From Gilliamella sp. wkB7 (GTDB lineage Bacteria > Pseudomonadota > Gammaproteobacteria > Enterobacterales > Orbaceae): a DNA stretch of 64,000 bases. The stretch lies in contig NZ_CM004509.1 of the NCBI RefSeq assembly GCF_001693435.1, positions 2,728,001-2,792,000 of the forward strand, in the 5' to 3' direction. A program made the position numbers and the translations under genes. Under the pieces are notes generated by a model. It saw nothing but the letters and a program-made list of their open reading frames with translations, did not search any database and was not told the DNA's origin. How positions within the stretch are numbered: the first letter of the stretch is position 1; every line of letters begins with the position of its first letter. This document shows positions 1 through 8,083 of the stretch, piece by piece.

Positions 1-520
1 AGAAAATCGCCCAATAAGTAAAATCAAGATGCGTATTTTGGCTTTTTATCTTAAGTTTAGATTTAAATATGCATGGCAAAAATTAAAAAGCTTATTATGA
101 TTATTATCGTTTTAAAATCTTATTTGAATCAAATTGATAATATGAGTTTTCTATAAACACAGGGACAAAACTTTGTCAAAAAGTTTCAGGTTAGCTATAC
201 GTTTCAGTATAAAAATCAATAAATAATTTATTTTAAATCTATGATTATAGACAAAATACCATGTTGAGCTGACATAAAGTTTTATTTTTAATATTGAGTA
301 ATAGATCACAAATAACAGCGCTTATAAAATTATTTTCATTCAAAAAGAATATATTGGATCACTCAAAATTACAGAAATGCACTTACTAAAAAAACACTAC
401 TTGAGTTTAATTTGTAAAAATTTTATAACTAAGCTACACATGCAAACAACTATAAAAATAGAGTCATTTTGATAACAACAAATCATTAAAAATAGAACAA
501 TAAAAATTCCTATTTTTAAC
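1..520. other. AT-rich non-coding stretch
   Basis: No credible gene is seen. It lies on the leader side of the first CRISPR array, where type I-E cas genes usually sit, but none is visible in these bases, so any cas operon would have to start left of the window. It contains one copy of a short interspersed repeat (172-218) and, at about 155-171, a short stretch resembling the 3' half of a CRISPR repeat, which may be coincidence. Confidence 0.6.
172..218 (+). repeat. Interspersed element A, copy 1
   Basis: Contains AAGTTTCAGGTTAGCTATAC followed by GTTTCAGTATAAAAA. Closely matched at 57673-57719 and more distantly at 57497-57538. Each copy has GTTTCAG (or a variant) twice, 18 bases apart. Confidence 0.6.
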
Positions 521-703
521 TACATGAAAAATATAAATTTATTGGTAGAATTCCGTAGAATCTAATTTTAATTTCCATCAATTCTAATTAATTAAATAAA
601 AACAGTGCGTTATTAATACCGATTTTAATAAAAAATAGCCTAAAAAATTGGTAGAAATTTGGTGGTCAATATTTTAATTATAAAACAGTATGTTATAATT
701 GGT
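521..703 (+). promoter_or_regulatory. CRISPR leader 1
   Basis: This AT-rich stretch ends exactly at the first repeat of array 1 and is closely similar along its whole length to 2438-2621, which precedes array 2. The last roughly 35 bases before the repeats are essentially the same in both. Leaders carry the array promoter and the signal for spacer insertion, so the arrays are probably read on the plus strand. The degenerate repeat at the right end of array 1 agrees with this direction. Confidence 0.8.
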
Positions 704-976
704 CTGTTCCCTGTACACACAGGGATAAACCGTCCCACCAGTGTTTGCGGATTATTGACGTGTTCTGTTCCCTGTACACACAGGGATAAACCGGAGGGCG
801 AGCGATTTATCGCAGTAGATACTGGCTGTTCCCTGTACACACAGGGATAAACCGCTAAAAAATTGGTGGCTGAAAAATTAAACGATCTGTTCCCTGTACA
901 CACAGGGATAAACCGGCAGAACTAGACACAGAAGCAATCAGTGGATAGCGTTCCCTGTATGCACAGGGATAAATCA
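704..976 (+). CRISPR. CRISPR array 1, type I-E-like (5 repeats, 4 spacers)
   Basis: Repeats of 29 bases start at 704, 765, 826, 887 and 948, separated by 32-base spacers, so the period is exactly 61. The repeat begins CTGTTCCCTGTACACAC and ends AGGGATAAACCG, with the inverted CCCTGT/ACAGGG core typical of type I-E. The last copy (948-976) differs at several positions, as expected for the leader-distal end. No cas gene is present nearby. Apparent open frames across the repeats on both strands are translation artefacts. Confidence 0.97.
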
Positions 977-1404
977 TAATAGATTAGAAGTTGTTAACTT
1001 TATATGAATGGATTCTAAATATTATTTATACGACATATATTTGATTGATTAATGAGTTTTTAAGGATTGCATGGTAAAAGTATAAAATAAATGAATTTTT
1101 ACCTATCAGTATAGATAAGCAACTAAACTTATAAATACAAAGTTATTTTATTGATTATGCTCAATAGCGCTTACAGAATTTGTTTTGTTTATAACTGCAT
1201 ATTACGATCTCTTTCCATAAAATAGTTTATGAAAAGTCTTCTTTTTAAAAGGAATTAATAATTTATTCACTTAACTGCTTAGGCGGTTTTTTATTGCCCA
1301 AATCATCTAAATAAAATACTATTACCCAAAATAAAATTTAAAGTATGAAAAAAATTTAATTATTTTATCATCTGTTATTATTCAATAATAAATGGAAGTA
1401 AGGA
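977..1404. other. AT-rich intergenic region between array 1 and the next gene
   Basis: No gene is seen. Bases 1282-1332 are about three-quarters identical to 3024-3073, which precedes the other gene lying among the arrays, so the segment probably holds a shared promoter or leader element. Confidence 0.5.
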
Positions 1405-2097
1405 ATGAAAAATTTAATTGCAATTTCAATATTAACTTTGATCGGTTTCAACGCTTTTGCTAATGATAATGCAAAAAAATTTACTGAGTTACTTATAAAT
1501 GAAGATATTGCTGTTTTTAGAACAAACGGTGAATCAATTATTGGTGAAAAAATACCAATCGTATCGGTATCAGATCTTAGCAAAGAATTCAGTAATGATT
1601 TGACTAAATACGACAAAACATACGATCAACAGTTAGTGAATATTATAACAGAAACATCAGAAGTAAAAACGGATTTAAATGGTAATCCATATATTGTTGC
1701 AAATGGTGATAATCAATCTGAATTGGTTTCTATTGAATTAAAAAATAAAGATGATGCAGTGAACATCAAAAAGGGAAGTAAACTTGACTTGATCTGTCTG
1801 GGTACAAAAGACAATGTTAAATTTCCGGTTTTAAAGGATTGTGTAGCTACTGACAGTTACTTTCAGAAGTTTCTTGAAATCACAATGAATAATATAAGCC
1901 AACTAAAAGACGGGGACGTTCCAAAAGATTTTTTTGAAGCGATTTACCTGAGTTTTAAAGAATTTGATATTAAAAATCCTAACCAATTAGATGAAAAAAA
2001 ATTTGAAGATAACCCAGATGATATGAGTGAGATTATTGAGACAGTAACGGATAACATTAAAGAAGAAGACAAACAATTTACCATGCCTAATCCATAA
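1405..2097 (+). CDS. Exported protein, possible tRNA_anti-like OB-fold
   Basis: A 230-residue protein. Residues 1-19 form a signal peptide (MKN, hydrophobic stretch, then AFA before NDN), so the product is probably periplasmic. Residues about 85-150 (a DLNGNPYIV stretch, then KKGSKLDLICLG, then a PVLKDC end) resemble the tRNA_anti-like OB-fold family found in many small exported proteins; I hold this assignment loosely. The acidic C-terminal third matches nothing I recognise. It stands alone between CRISPR array 1 and an array remnant. Its upstream region shares about 50 bp with that of the lipoprotein gene at 3085, hinting at common ancestry or regulation. Function unknown; nothing suggests a Cas role. 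Confidence 0.75.
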   Translation: MKNLIAISILTLIGFNAFANDNAKKFTELLINEDIAVFRTNGESIIGEKIPIVSVSDLSKEFSNDLTKYDKTYDQQLVNIITETSEVKTDLNGNPYIVANGDNQSELVSIELKNKDDAVNIKKGSKLDLICLGTKDNVKFPVLKDCVATDSYFQKFLEITMNNISQLKDGDVPKDFFEAIYLSFKEFDIKNPNQLDEKKFEDNPDDMSEIIETVTDNIKEEDKQFTMPNP

Positions 2098-2100
2098 AAA

Positions 2101-2114
2101 AGCCCGAAAGGGCT
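2101..2114 (-). terminator. Small GC hairpin with A/T tract
   Basis: The stem AGCCC / GGGCT with loop GAAA immediately follows the stop of the 1405-2097 gene. The run of A before it makes it a textbook terminator on the minus strand; on the plus strand the T tract is missing, so it is at best a weak terminator for the upstream gene. Confidence 0.5.
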
Positions 2115-2267
2115 CAATTGTAAACAGACTAATTTCTATATTAGATTAGTCTAGAAAAGTATTTCTTATACATATAGATAAAACAGCTTTATTTGTAAAT
2201 TAACCTAATTTAGGTTATTGGCATATGCATTAATTTATCATTTATCTATAATAATATATGGTTTTTT

Positions 2268-2357
2268 GTGTACCCAGTATGTACAGGGATAAACCGAATA
2301 TGCCGAGCAGGCGAGAAAGCTGTCTCTGATGTTCCCTGTATATACAGGGATAAATCG
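2268..2357 (+). CRISPR. CRISPR array remnant (2 repeats, 1 spacer)
   Basis: A degenerate repeat (2268-2296) and a better one (2329-2357) flank a 32-base spacer (2297-2328), keeping the 61-base period. Both repeats carry substitutions. It lies just before the leader of array 2 and looks like the decayed leader-distal end of an older array. Confidence 0.85.
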
Positions 2358-2437
2358 GGGATGCGTCAATATTACATAGCATTTTTTTGCTATTCAAATA
2401 ATCGCAATTCTATATTTCATTGTTTGCCAATTTGTAA

Positions 2438-2621
2438 TTATATGAAAAATATAAATTTATTGTTGGAATCCCGTAGAATCGAATTTTAATTCCCATCAAT
2501 TTTAATTAATTTAATAAAAACATAGTGTTATAAATGCTAATTTTGATAAAAAATAGCCAAAAAAATCGGTAGAAATTTCACAGTCAATATTTTAATTATA
2601 AAACAGTATGTTATAATTGGT
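2438..2621 (+). promoter_or_regulatory. CRISPR leader 2
   Basis: Near-duplicate of 521-703, ending at the first repeat of array 2. Differences are scattered substitutions, with the repeat-proximal part best conserved, as expected if insertion factors still use it. Confidence 0.8.
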
Positions 2622-3016
2622 ATGTTCCCTGTATACACAGGGATAAACCGCAGCAAAAACGCGTATTTGAGTATTACCGATAATGTTCCCTGTATACACA
2701 GGGATAAACCGCACTGATGCATTAGGGTTAGGTTTTTGACCTGATGTTCCCTGTATACACAGGGATAAACCGGCACAGAATCGATCCAATCTAATTTATA
2801 CGCTATGTTCCCTGTATACACAGGGATAAACCGCGATCGAGGCGTTCGTCACATTGAAATAACTAATGTTCCCTGTATACACAGGGATAAACCGTCAACG
2901 AAAACCAGATCCCCAGCCTCAATCGTATGTTCCCTGTATACACAGGGATAAACCGCTTGAAAAAAAATTAGGTGTATTTACAGAAAAATGTTCCCTGTAT
3001 ATACAGGGATAAACCG
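2622..3016 (+). CRISPR. CRISPR array 2, type I-E-like (7 repeats, 6 spacers)
   Basis: Repeats of 29 bases start at 2622, 2683, 2744, 2805, 2866, 2927 and 2988, with 32-base spacers. The repeat begins ATGTTCCCTGTATACAC and ends AGGGATAAACCG. It differs from array 1 at its first base and in the middle (TATACAC instead of TACACAC). Only the last repeat has a substitution, so the array is well kept. No cas genes are nearby. Confidence 0.97.
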
Positions 3017-3084
3017 CCCTAGTGGCGATTTTTCATTGCCCTTAATTTTTAAATAACATACCATTACCTAAAAAAGGAGATGGT

Positions 3085-3591
3085 ATGAAAAGAATTGCAT
3101 TACTAGGATTGGTTTGTTTTGCGTTGTCTGGTTGTGGTGATGATGGTGATGATGGTGGCGGTAAAGTTACTAATGAGTTTTTGGTTGGTAAGTGGGAGTG
3201 TAAATTGGACGGTTACAGATCGAAAATGAAAAATGGAAAATTTACTGATTATGTTACCGATGGGTTTAATATAATAAGGAAGGTAGAATTCAAAATAGAA
3301 AATAATAAACTGTATAGTATAAGTAAAACTGAAATGGATGGACTTAGTTTTTGGGAATCGAATGATTGGGATGAAAGTGATATAACTATTACTCATACGG
3401 GGCAAACAGTAGAGAAAAAAGAAAATAATTTAATAGAAAAATCAACCAATTCTCTAATTAAAAAATCACATGATACTTATTTAATGATTGAGGAATATAT
3501 TAAAACTCCAAATGAACAATATGATTCAGAAGATGATATTGAGGCATTACGAATAAAAACAGAAGCTTTTTGCATAAGAATAATAAATTAA
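3085..3591 (+). CDS. Small lipoprotein of unknown function
   Basis: A 168-residue protein starting with a lipoprotein signal: a hydrophobic stretch then the lipobox LSGC, with Cys17 as the lipidation site. After it comes a short Asp/Gly-rich linker (GDDGDDGGG) of the kind that keeps lipoproteins away from inner-membrane retention. The mature part opens with LVGKWEC, which recalls small lipocalin-like beta-barrel domains, but this is weak. The ribosome site AAGGAG is well placed. The gene sits between CRISPR array 2 and another array remnant and shares an upstream element with the gene at 1405. No function can be assigned. Confidence 0.75.
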   Translation: MKRIALLGLVCFALSGCGDDGDDGGGKVTNEFLVGKWECKLDGYRSKMKNGKFTDYVTDGFNIIRKVEFKIENNKLYSISKTEMDGLSFWESNDWDESDITITHTGQTVEKKENNLIEKSTNSLIKKSHDTYLMIEEYIKTPNEQYDSEDDIEALRIKTEAFCIRIIN

Positions 3592-3685
3592 TTTAAACCT
3601 CTGAATTCAATATCGAGAGGGCAAGGAATAAAATACCAGCGATGGAAATAACACCAGTTGGGCTTTTGAGTCTATCGATACCCAT

Positions 3686-3775
3686 ATGTTCCCTGTATAC
3701 ACAGGGATAAACCACCATAAAAGCGACTCATAATCGATTGGTCACTGGTGTTCCCTGTATGCACAGGGATTCTTA
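3686..3775 (+). CRISPR. CRISPR array remnant (2 repeats, 1 spacer)
   Basis: A nearly intact array-2-type repeat (3686-3714, last base changed) is followed by a 32-base spacer (3715-3746) and a truncated repeat (3747-3775) that loses identity after AGGGAT. It follows the lipoprotein gene and has no recognisable leader, so it is probably a cut-off tail of an array. Confidence 0.85.
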
Positions 3776-3830
3776 ATTAAGAAAGTTCTAAAGGTCAATC
3801 TTCATATCCCATGCCAACTCAGGGGGATTT

Positions 3831-4880
3831 TTATTCTGCAAACTTATTTTTGTGATCATATCGATTGTAATGGATAGCATCACTTATTAAGTAGTTGTAG
3901 ATTTCATCTACAATTTCTATCCCATTTTTTAAGTAATCCGCTTCACGTTTTTTGCCTCGTTCACCAGGGAAAAAGACTTCACTATTTCCTTTAGCAGGTT
4001 TAACGTGTTTTAGTTGATCCAGCATGGCAGACATGTTCTTTTTGAATGTTTCAAGACCGATAAAATAATCGGGGTTGATAACAATATGCAAATGTCCAAG
4101 ATCGCGTCCTTTAGACAAGTCGGCATACATTGATGAGACGTTTTTGCCAAATGGTACACCTAATAAAATGCCTGACAATACATCCACCATCATCATTAGC
4201 CCATAACCCTTGGCATCCGCTATTGGTAATAGAGCGTTGACTTTGTGTGGATCGGTTGTTGGTTCACCTTGTTCGTCAACTGCCCAAGTCGGTGGAATTG
4301 GCACACCTTTGGATTTGGCATACAATATTTTTCCCCAAGCTTGTACTGTGGTAGCCATATCAAACGAAACAAGACGATTATCGGCTGTTGGTGCAGCAAA
4401 GGCGATAGGATTCGTACCAAAAAATTCTTCTGCGCCGCCATAAGGTACCGCCATTGGATCGGATTGGCACATAGATACCGCAATTAAATTTTGTTCAGCG
4501 GCCATTTCGGTAAAATAACAAAGTGAACCACTGTGTGACATACGACGAATACCTACCACTGCAATACCATTTTTTTTCGCCATGGCAATCGCTTTATCCA
4601 TGCCTACTTTAGCGGCCACTAAACCACACCCATTGTCAAAATCTAATATGCCACTGGCTGGACCTGTCTCTTGGTACGTGACATTAGGGTTATGTGTCAT
4701 TCCACCTTTGGCAATACGTTCAGCATAATATTCAACGCGCACCGCGCCATGCGAATGGATGCCACGGGCATCAGCAAAAGTTAGGGCATCAGCAGCAATA
4801 TCCGCGTGTTCGCTTGTTAAACCCGCTTTATGTAATTTTTTAGCGATTAAATGATGTAAGGTTTGTCTATCAACTCTCAT
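3831..4880 (-). CDS. allD: Ureidoglycolate dehydrogenase (NAD+)
   Basis: A 349-residue protein of the malate/L-lactate dehydrogenase-like family, the same length as and closely similar to E. coli AllD. Shared stretches include ADARGIHSHGAVRVEYYAER, the SMCQSDPM segment, FDMATTVQAWGK and KGYGLMMMVDVLSG. It oxidises (S)-ureidoglycolate to oxalurate with NAD+, in the cytoplasm. It is the last gene of the minus-strand allC-MFS-allE-carbamate kinase-allD run, 33 bp after the carbamate kinase stop. The start is set by a well-spaced AGGAG. In E. coli the same step feeds oxalurate to the oxamate carbamoyltransferase, whose genes lie across the divergent promoter region here. Confidence 0.95.
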   Translation of the reverse strand: MRVDRQTLHHLIAKKLHKAGLTSEHADIAADALTFADARGIHSHGAVRVEYYAERIAKGGMTHNPNVTYQETGPASGILDFDNGCGLVAAKVGMDKAIAMAKKNGIAVVGIRRMSHSGSLCYFTEMAAEQNLIAVSMCQSDPMAVPYGGAEEFFGTNPIAFAAPTADNRLVSFDMATTVQAWGKILYAKSKGVPIPPTWAVDEQGEPTTDPHKVNALLPIADAKGYGLMMMVDVLSGILLGVPFGKNVSSMYADLSKGRDLGHLHIVINPDYFIGLETFKKNMSAMLDQLKHVKPAKGNSEVFFPGERGKKREADYLKNGIEIVDEIYNYLISDAIHYNRYDHKNKFAE

Positions 4881-4913
4881 ATTAAAACTCCTATCTTTTC
4901 CAGATATGTTTAC

Positions 4914-5837
4914 TCACTCATTACTTTGTTGATTTGATGGGCTGACAATGGTGCCTTTAGTGGTATCTAATAACGCTTCAATATCGGTTAATGTACCGAT
5001 GTAAGCTCTGTTGCCCGTCTTTTCGACAAATTCAATTACCGATTTTACTTTTGGACCCATTGCACCATCGTCAACCGCTAACGGTTTTAGTCGTTCAGGG
5101 GTGACATGGCGTAATGCAGTTTGATCAGGAGTGCCCCAATTTTCATAAACGGCATCGGCATCTGTTAAGATCATCAGATGATCGGCTTTAAGCTGCGTTG
5201 CAAGTATTGCAGCTGAGTGATCTTTATCGATCACTGCTTCGACACCTTTGTAACCATTCACATCTTTAATTACTGGTATACCACCACCACCATTACATAT
5301 CACAATGGCATCATCGGTCAGCAGTTCTTTTATGGTGTCAATTTCGAGTATTGTTTTTGGTTTTGGTGAGGGAACGACTCGGCGAATATATTGACCATCT
5401 TGTTTAAATGTCCAACCATATTGTGCTTGTAATTGTTGCTGTTGATCGGGTTGATAGACAGGCCCGATATATTTAGTTGGTTGAATAAACGAGGGATCAT
5501 GCTCATCCACTTCGACTTGTGTTAACACCGTCACAACTTTATTAATATTGTTGTGTTGTTGTAAACTGCGTCCAATCATATAACCTAGCATGCCTTGGGT
5601 TTGGGCAACTAAAATATCTAGCGGATAGGCAGGGACTTGAGAATAAGCTTGATTTTGCAAAGCCAATAATCCTACTTGTGGTCCATTACCATGTACGATA
5701 ACTAAGCGGTATTTACCCGCAAGTTTGGCAATAATTTTTGTTGTTGCATCAATATTTTCATATTGATTATCGACTGTTAAAGGTTGATTGCGTTTGGCAA
5801 TGGCATTACCACCTAACGCAATGACAATAAGTTCCAT
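4914..5837 (-). CDS. allK: Carbamate kinase of the allantoin pathway
   Basis: A 307-residue carbamate kinase. Family signatures: ALGGNAI at the N-terminus, IVHGNGPQVG near residue 50, CNGGGGIPV near 180 and the K-D-H/ILTDADAV segments. It transfers phosphate from carbamoyl phosphate to ADP, giving ATP, CO2 and ammonia. In this setting it would harvest the carbamoyl phosphate made by the oxamate carbamoyltransferase. The E. coli counterpart in the allantoin region is YbcF/AllK rather than the arginine-pathway ArcC; I follow that by context. It sits between allE and allD with gaps of 36 and 33 bp, consistent with one operon. Confidence 0.92.
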   Translation of the reverse strand: MELIVIALGGNAIAKRNQPLTVDNQYENIDATTKIIAKLAGKYRLVIVHGNGPQVGLLALQNQAYSQVPAYPLDILVAQTQGMLGYMIGRSLQQHNNINKVVTVLTQVEVDEHDPSFIQPTKYIGPVYQPDQQQQLQAQYGWTFKQDGQYIRRVVPSPKPKTILEIDTIKELLTDDAIVICNGGGGIPVIKDVNGYKGVEAVIDKDHSAAILATQLKADHLMILTDADAVYENWGTPDQTALRHVTPERLKPLAVDDGAMGPKVKSVIEFVEKTGNRAYIGTLTDIEALLDTTKGTIVSPSNQQSNE

Positions 5838-5873
5838 TTTGTTTCCTTGATAATGTTTTTAAGTGTCTTGTGT

Positions 5874-6653
5874 TTATATTTCTATATCTCGATGGCAATC
5901 TTTAGAATAGATATAGCTCAATGGTTCTTTACCAACCGAATAGCAAGCTTGCAGTGCATAAGCGCCCATAAAAATATAATCATCTTTTTTGACTGGTATC
6001 CACTCATTATCAAGCAAATACAAGCCTTCGCCACTAAGCAAATACGCGCCATGTTCTTGGACATGAGTTTCAATATAGCCATGGCTTGCACCAGGTTTGA
6101 AAGTTAATATATGAAAGTTCATGTCAAAACCAAGCTCTTTAGGCAGGAGATCTTGCACAAAGACGTTATCCATATCTTCATAACAGATACAATCCAGTTT
6201 TTCGACATGATTGCTCACTATATGTGCTTGATAACCTGCGAGCGGTATATAGCGACGTTTATACAAAAATAATCGGGATAAAGCAGTGTCATTTTGCAAA
6301 TACAATTTAATTCCTGCTGGACAATAAACATAACCCCCCGTTTTTAGATTAAAAACTTGATCGTCAGCTTTTGCCGTTACTTCGCCACTGATCACATAGA
6401 CAAATACTTCTATATCTTTACCGCCAAAACCTTGTAAATTTTTACCATCTTGATGCATAGTAATAAGATAATCGACAAATGATGCCCCTAATTTGGGTGT
6501 GGATAGAATTGTGATATCACAGTTTTCAAAGCCTGGAATGATATTTTTGACTAACCCATCTGGCGGTATCAATGCGTAGTTATGGCGTTTAATAATGGCT
6601 CTTGATGCAAGCAGATCTTTTGGATAACCAGTATTATTATTGATATACCCCAT
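5874..6653 (-). CDS. allE: (S)-ureidoglycine aminohydrolase
   Basis: A 259-residue bicupin protein very like E. coli AllE (261 residues). Conserved blocks include GLVKNIIPGFENCD, STPKLGASFVDYL, FLYKRRY and KELGFDMNFH, and the metal-binding cupin segment ASHGYIETHVQEHGAY with the expected His, Glu and His ligands. It hydrolyses (S)-ureidoglycine to (S)-ureidoglycolate and ammonia, using Mn2+. It lies downstream of the MFS gene and upstream of carbamate kinase. A strong hairpin (6780-6803) separates it from the MFS gene, so its message level may differ from that of the upstream genes. Confidence 0.95.
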   Translation of the reverse strand: MGYINNNTGYPKDLLASRAIIKRHNYALIPPDGLVKNIIPGFENCDITILSTPKLGASFVDYLITMHQDGKNLQGFGGKDIEVFVYVISGEVTAKADDQVFNLKTGGYVYCPAGIKLYLQNDTALSRLFLYKRRYIPLAGYQAHIVSNHVEKLDCICYEDMDNVFVQDLLPKELGFDMNFHILTFKPGASHGYIETHVQEHGAYLLSGEGLYLLDNEWIPVKKDDYIFMGAYALQACYSVGKEPLSYIYSKDCHRDIEI

Positions 6654-6779
6654 TTTTATTCTCCTTGTAACATGCTGCTGTTTTTACGTAACTTTTTGGT
6701 TATTAAATTATCTGTTTATCGTTATTTAGGTAATAGCAATCCCAACTTGTAAAAAGCAGTCATTGTTTATATTGGTTTA

Positions 6780-6803
6780 ACCGGTCATAGGCATCTGACC
6801 GGT
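6780..6803 (-). terminator. Perfect 8-bp hairpin between the MFS gene and allE
   Basis: ACCGGTCA and TGACCGGT form an 8-bp perfect stem around an 8-base loop, eight bases beyond the MFS stop codon. There is no T run on the minus strand after it, so it is more likely a partial terminator or an mRNA 3'-end stabiliser within the operon than a full stop. Confidence 0.55.
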
Positions 6804-6811
6804 AATGGTGT

Positions 6812-8071
6812 TTATTGGTTGTTAGCCTTTTTTTTCGAGTTAATCAGCATGAAGATCAGCGTAGCAACGATCAATATGACTATGGCGACGTAAAACCCAG
6901 TGATTTTAGTGCCAGTAAGATCGGCTAAATAACCCGTTAGCGGTGGTGCAATCACTGACGAACTCATGCCAAAGAAATTAAAGACACCAAAAGAGGTACC
7001 ATAATTGGTTTTTGGTGCGGTTTCGGCAACATGTGAAATCAATATTGGTTCGACAGTCAGTTTGCCAAATAATCCATAAAAGATTAATCCCGCAAGTAAA
7101 AAAGTGATGGTTGCAGATTGTACGGTAATAAATAAGGTTCCAGCAGCAATCAGTTCTAATACGATAATAAACAATAGACGTTTACTTCTAAATTTATCGG
7201 ATATTTTACTGATGATTAATGCTCCCGGAATAGCTGCAAAAGCTACCAATGATGATGCTGAGCCAATACTACCCCCCGTAAAACCACGTTCAGTTTCTAG
7301 AAAGTTTGGTAACCAACTGACAATCATGTAGTAGCCATAACATGTTGCAAAATACATAATGTAAGAGGCAATCATTTCAATACTAAAAAAACTATGCTTT
7401 TGGTCAGATTTAATTGGCGATGTTTTCGTTTGGTTATTCGTTGAGTCATTTTGAACTGGCTGTCTAAGCTTTGGTTGTTCTTTGATAACAATAGCAAAGC
7501 CTGCAACTAAACAAAGTAACAGCGCAGCAATAATATAGAGCATATACTCCCATGGCATACCCCATGATTTAACTAAAAAGCTGGTTGCCAGTAAACTTAT
7601 GCCCATCCCTAAAGCTGAGCCAGTATTGATAATAGCTGAAGCAAAGCCACGATGTTCAGATGGGATATTTTCGGCTGAAAGTGACCAAGCCGAACCATAA
7701 TAAGAGCCACAACCTAAGCCAGCTAATAAACTACCAACATAAATCATCATAATAGAATGTGCATTACCAATGATTAAAGCGGCGATGGTAAATAATAAGA
7801 AACCAGGAATTACTACTGCTTTTTTACCAAACTTATCAACTAACATCCCTGCTGGGATTTGCATAGCGGTATAAGCAAAAAAATAGCAACTAGCAATTAA
7901 ACCTAACTCGGTATTGGATTGCGGACCTATAGTTTGTTGAACTTCTGGAAAGATAGCGGTTAGAACAGGACGATAGATCCACATCACTGTCCAACCAAGA
8001 CATAATAATACTACGATTTTATGCCAGTATTGGATACCAACTGTTTTGGATGTTGTGTCAACGGTTGTCAT
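6812..8071 (-). CDS. MFS transporter, predicted uptake of allantoate or a related ureide
   Basis: A 419-residue major facilitator with about 12 membrane helices. The helix 2-3 loop has the MFS signature form (PAGMLVDKFGKK), the central cytoplasmic loop is polar (about residues 200-225), and a second copy of the loop motif reads SKISDKFRSKR. The fold and length fit the anion:cation symporter branch. E. coli uses an unrelated NCS1 permease for allantoin, so the substrate here is inferred only from position: 12 bp after allC and before allE. Allantoate is the best guess because the pathway in this cluster starts from it; oxamate export is an alternative. Confidence 0.8.
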   Translation of the reverse strand: MTTVDTTSKTVGIQYWHKIVVLLCLGWTVMWIYRPVLTAIFPEVQQTIGPQSNTELGLIASCYFFAYTAMQIPAGMLVDKFGKKAVVIPGFLLFTIAALIIGNAHSIMMIYVGSLLAGLGCGSYYGSAWSLSAENIPSEHRGFASAIINTGSALGMGISLLATSFLVKSWGMPWEYMLYIIAALLLCLVAGFAIVIKEQPKLRQPVQNDSTNNQTKTSPIKSDQKHSFFSIEMIASYIMYFATCYGYYMIVSWLPNFLETERGFTGGSIGSASSLVAFAAIPGALIISKISDKFRSKRLLFIIVLELIAAGTLFITVQSATITFLLAGLIFYGLFGKLTVEPILISHVAETAPKTNYGTSFGVFNFFGMSSSVIAPPLTGYLADLTGTKITGFYVAIVILIVATLIFMLINSKKKANNQ

Positions 8072-8083
8072 TTTAATTCCTCA

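Noticed and set aside
155..171. Repeat-like ACACAGGGACAAAAC near the window start
   Set aside because: Too short, with no partner at 61 bp; could be coincidence in this AT-rich context.
640..903. Open frames across CRISPR array 1 on both strands (640-903 minus, 659-850 plus)
   Set aside because: The translations are only repeated readings of the CRISPR repeat (for example CVYREQ and CVQGT units), a known annotation artefact.
2268..2821. Open frames at 2268-2489 (plus), 2537-2821 and 2592-2789 (minus)
   Set aside because: Same artefact over the array remnant and array 2; the peptide repeats follow the 61-bp period.
3625..3653. Possible extra decayed CRISPR repeat one period before 3686
   Set aside because: Spacing fits but sequence identity is too weak to call.
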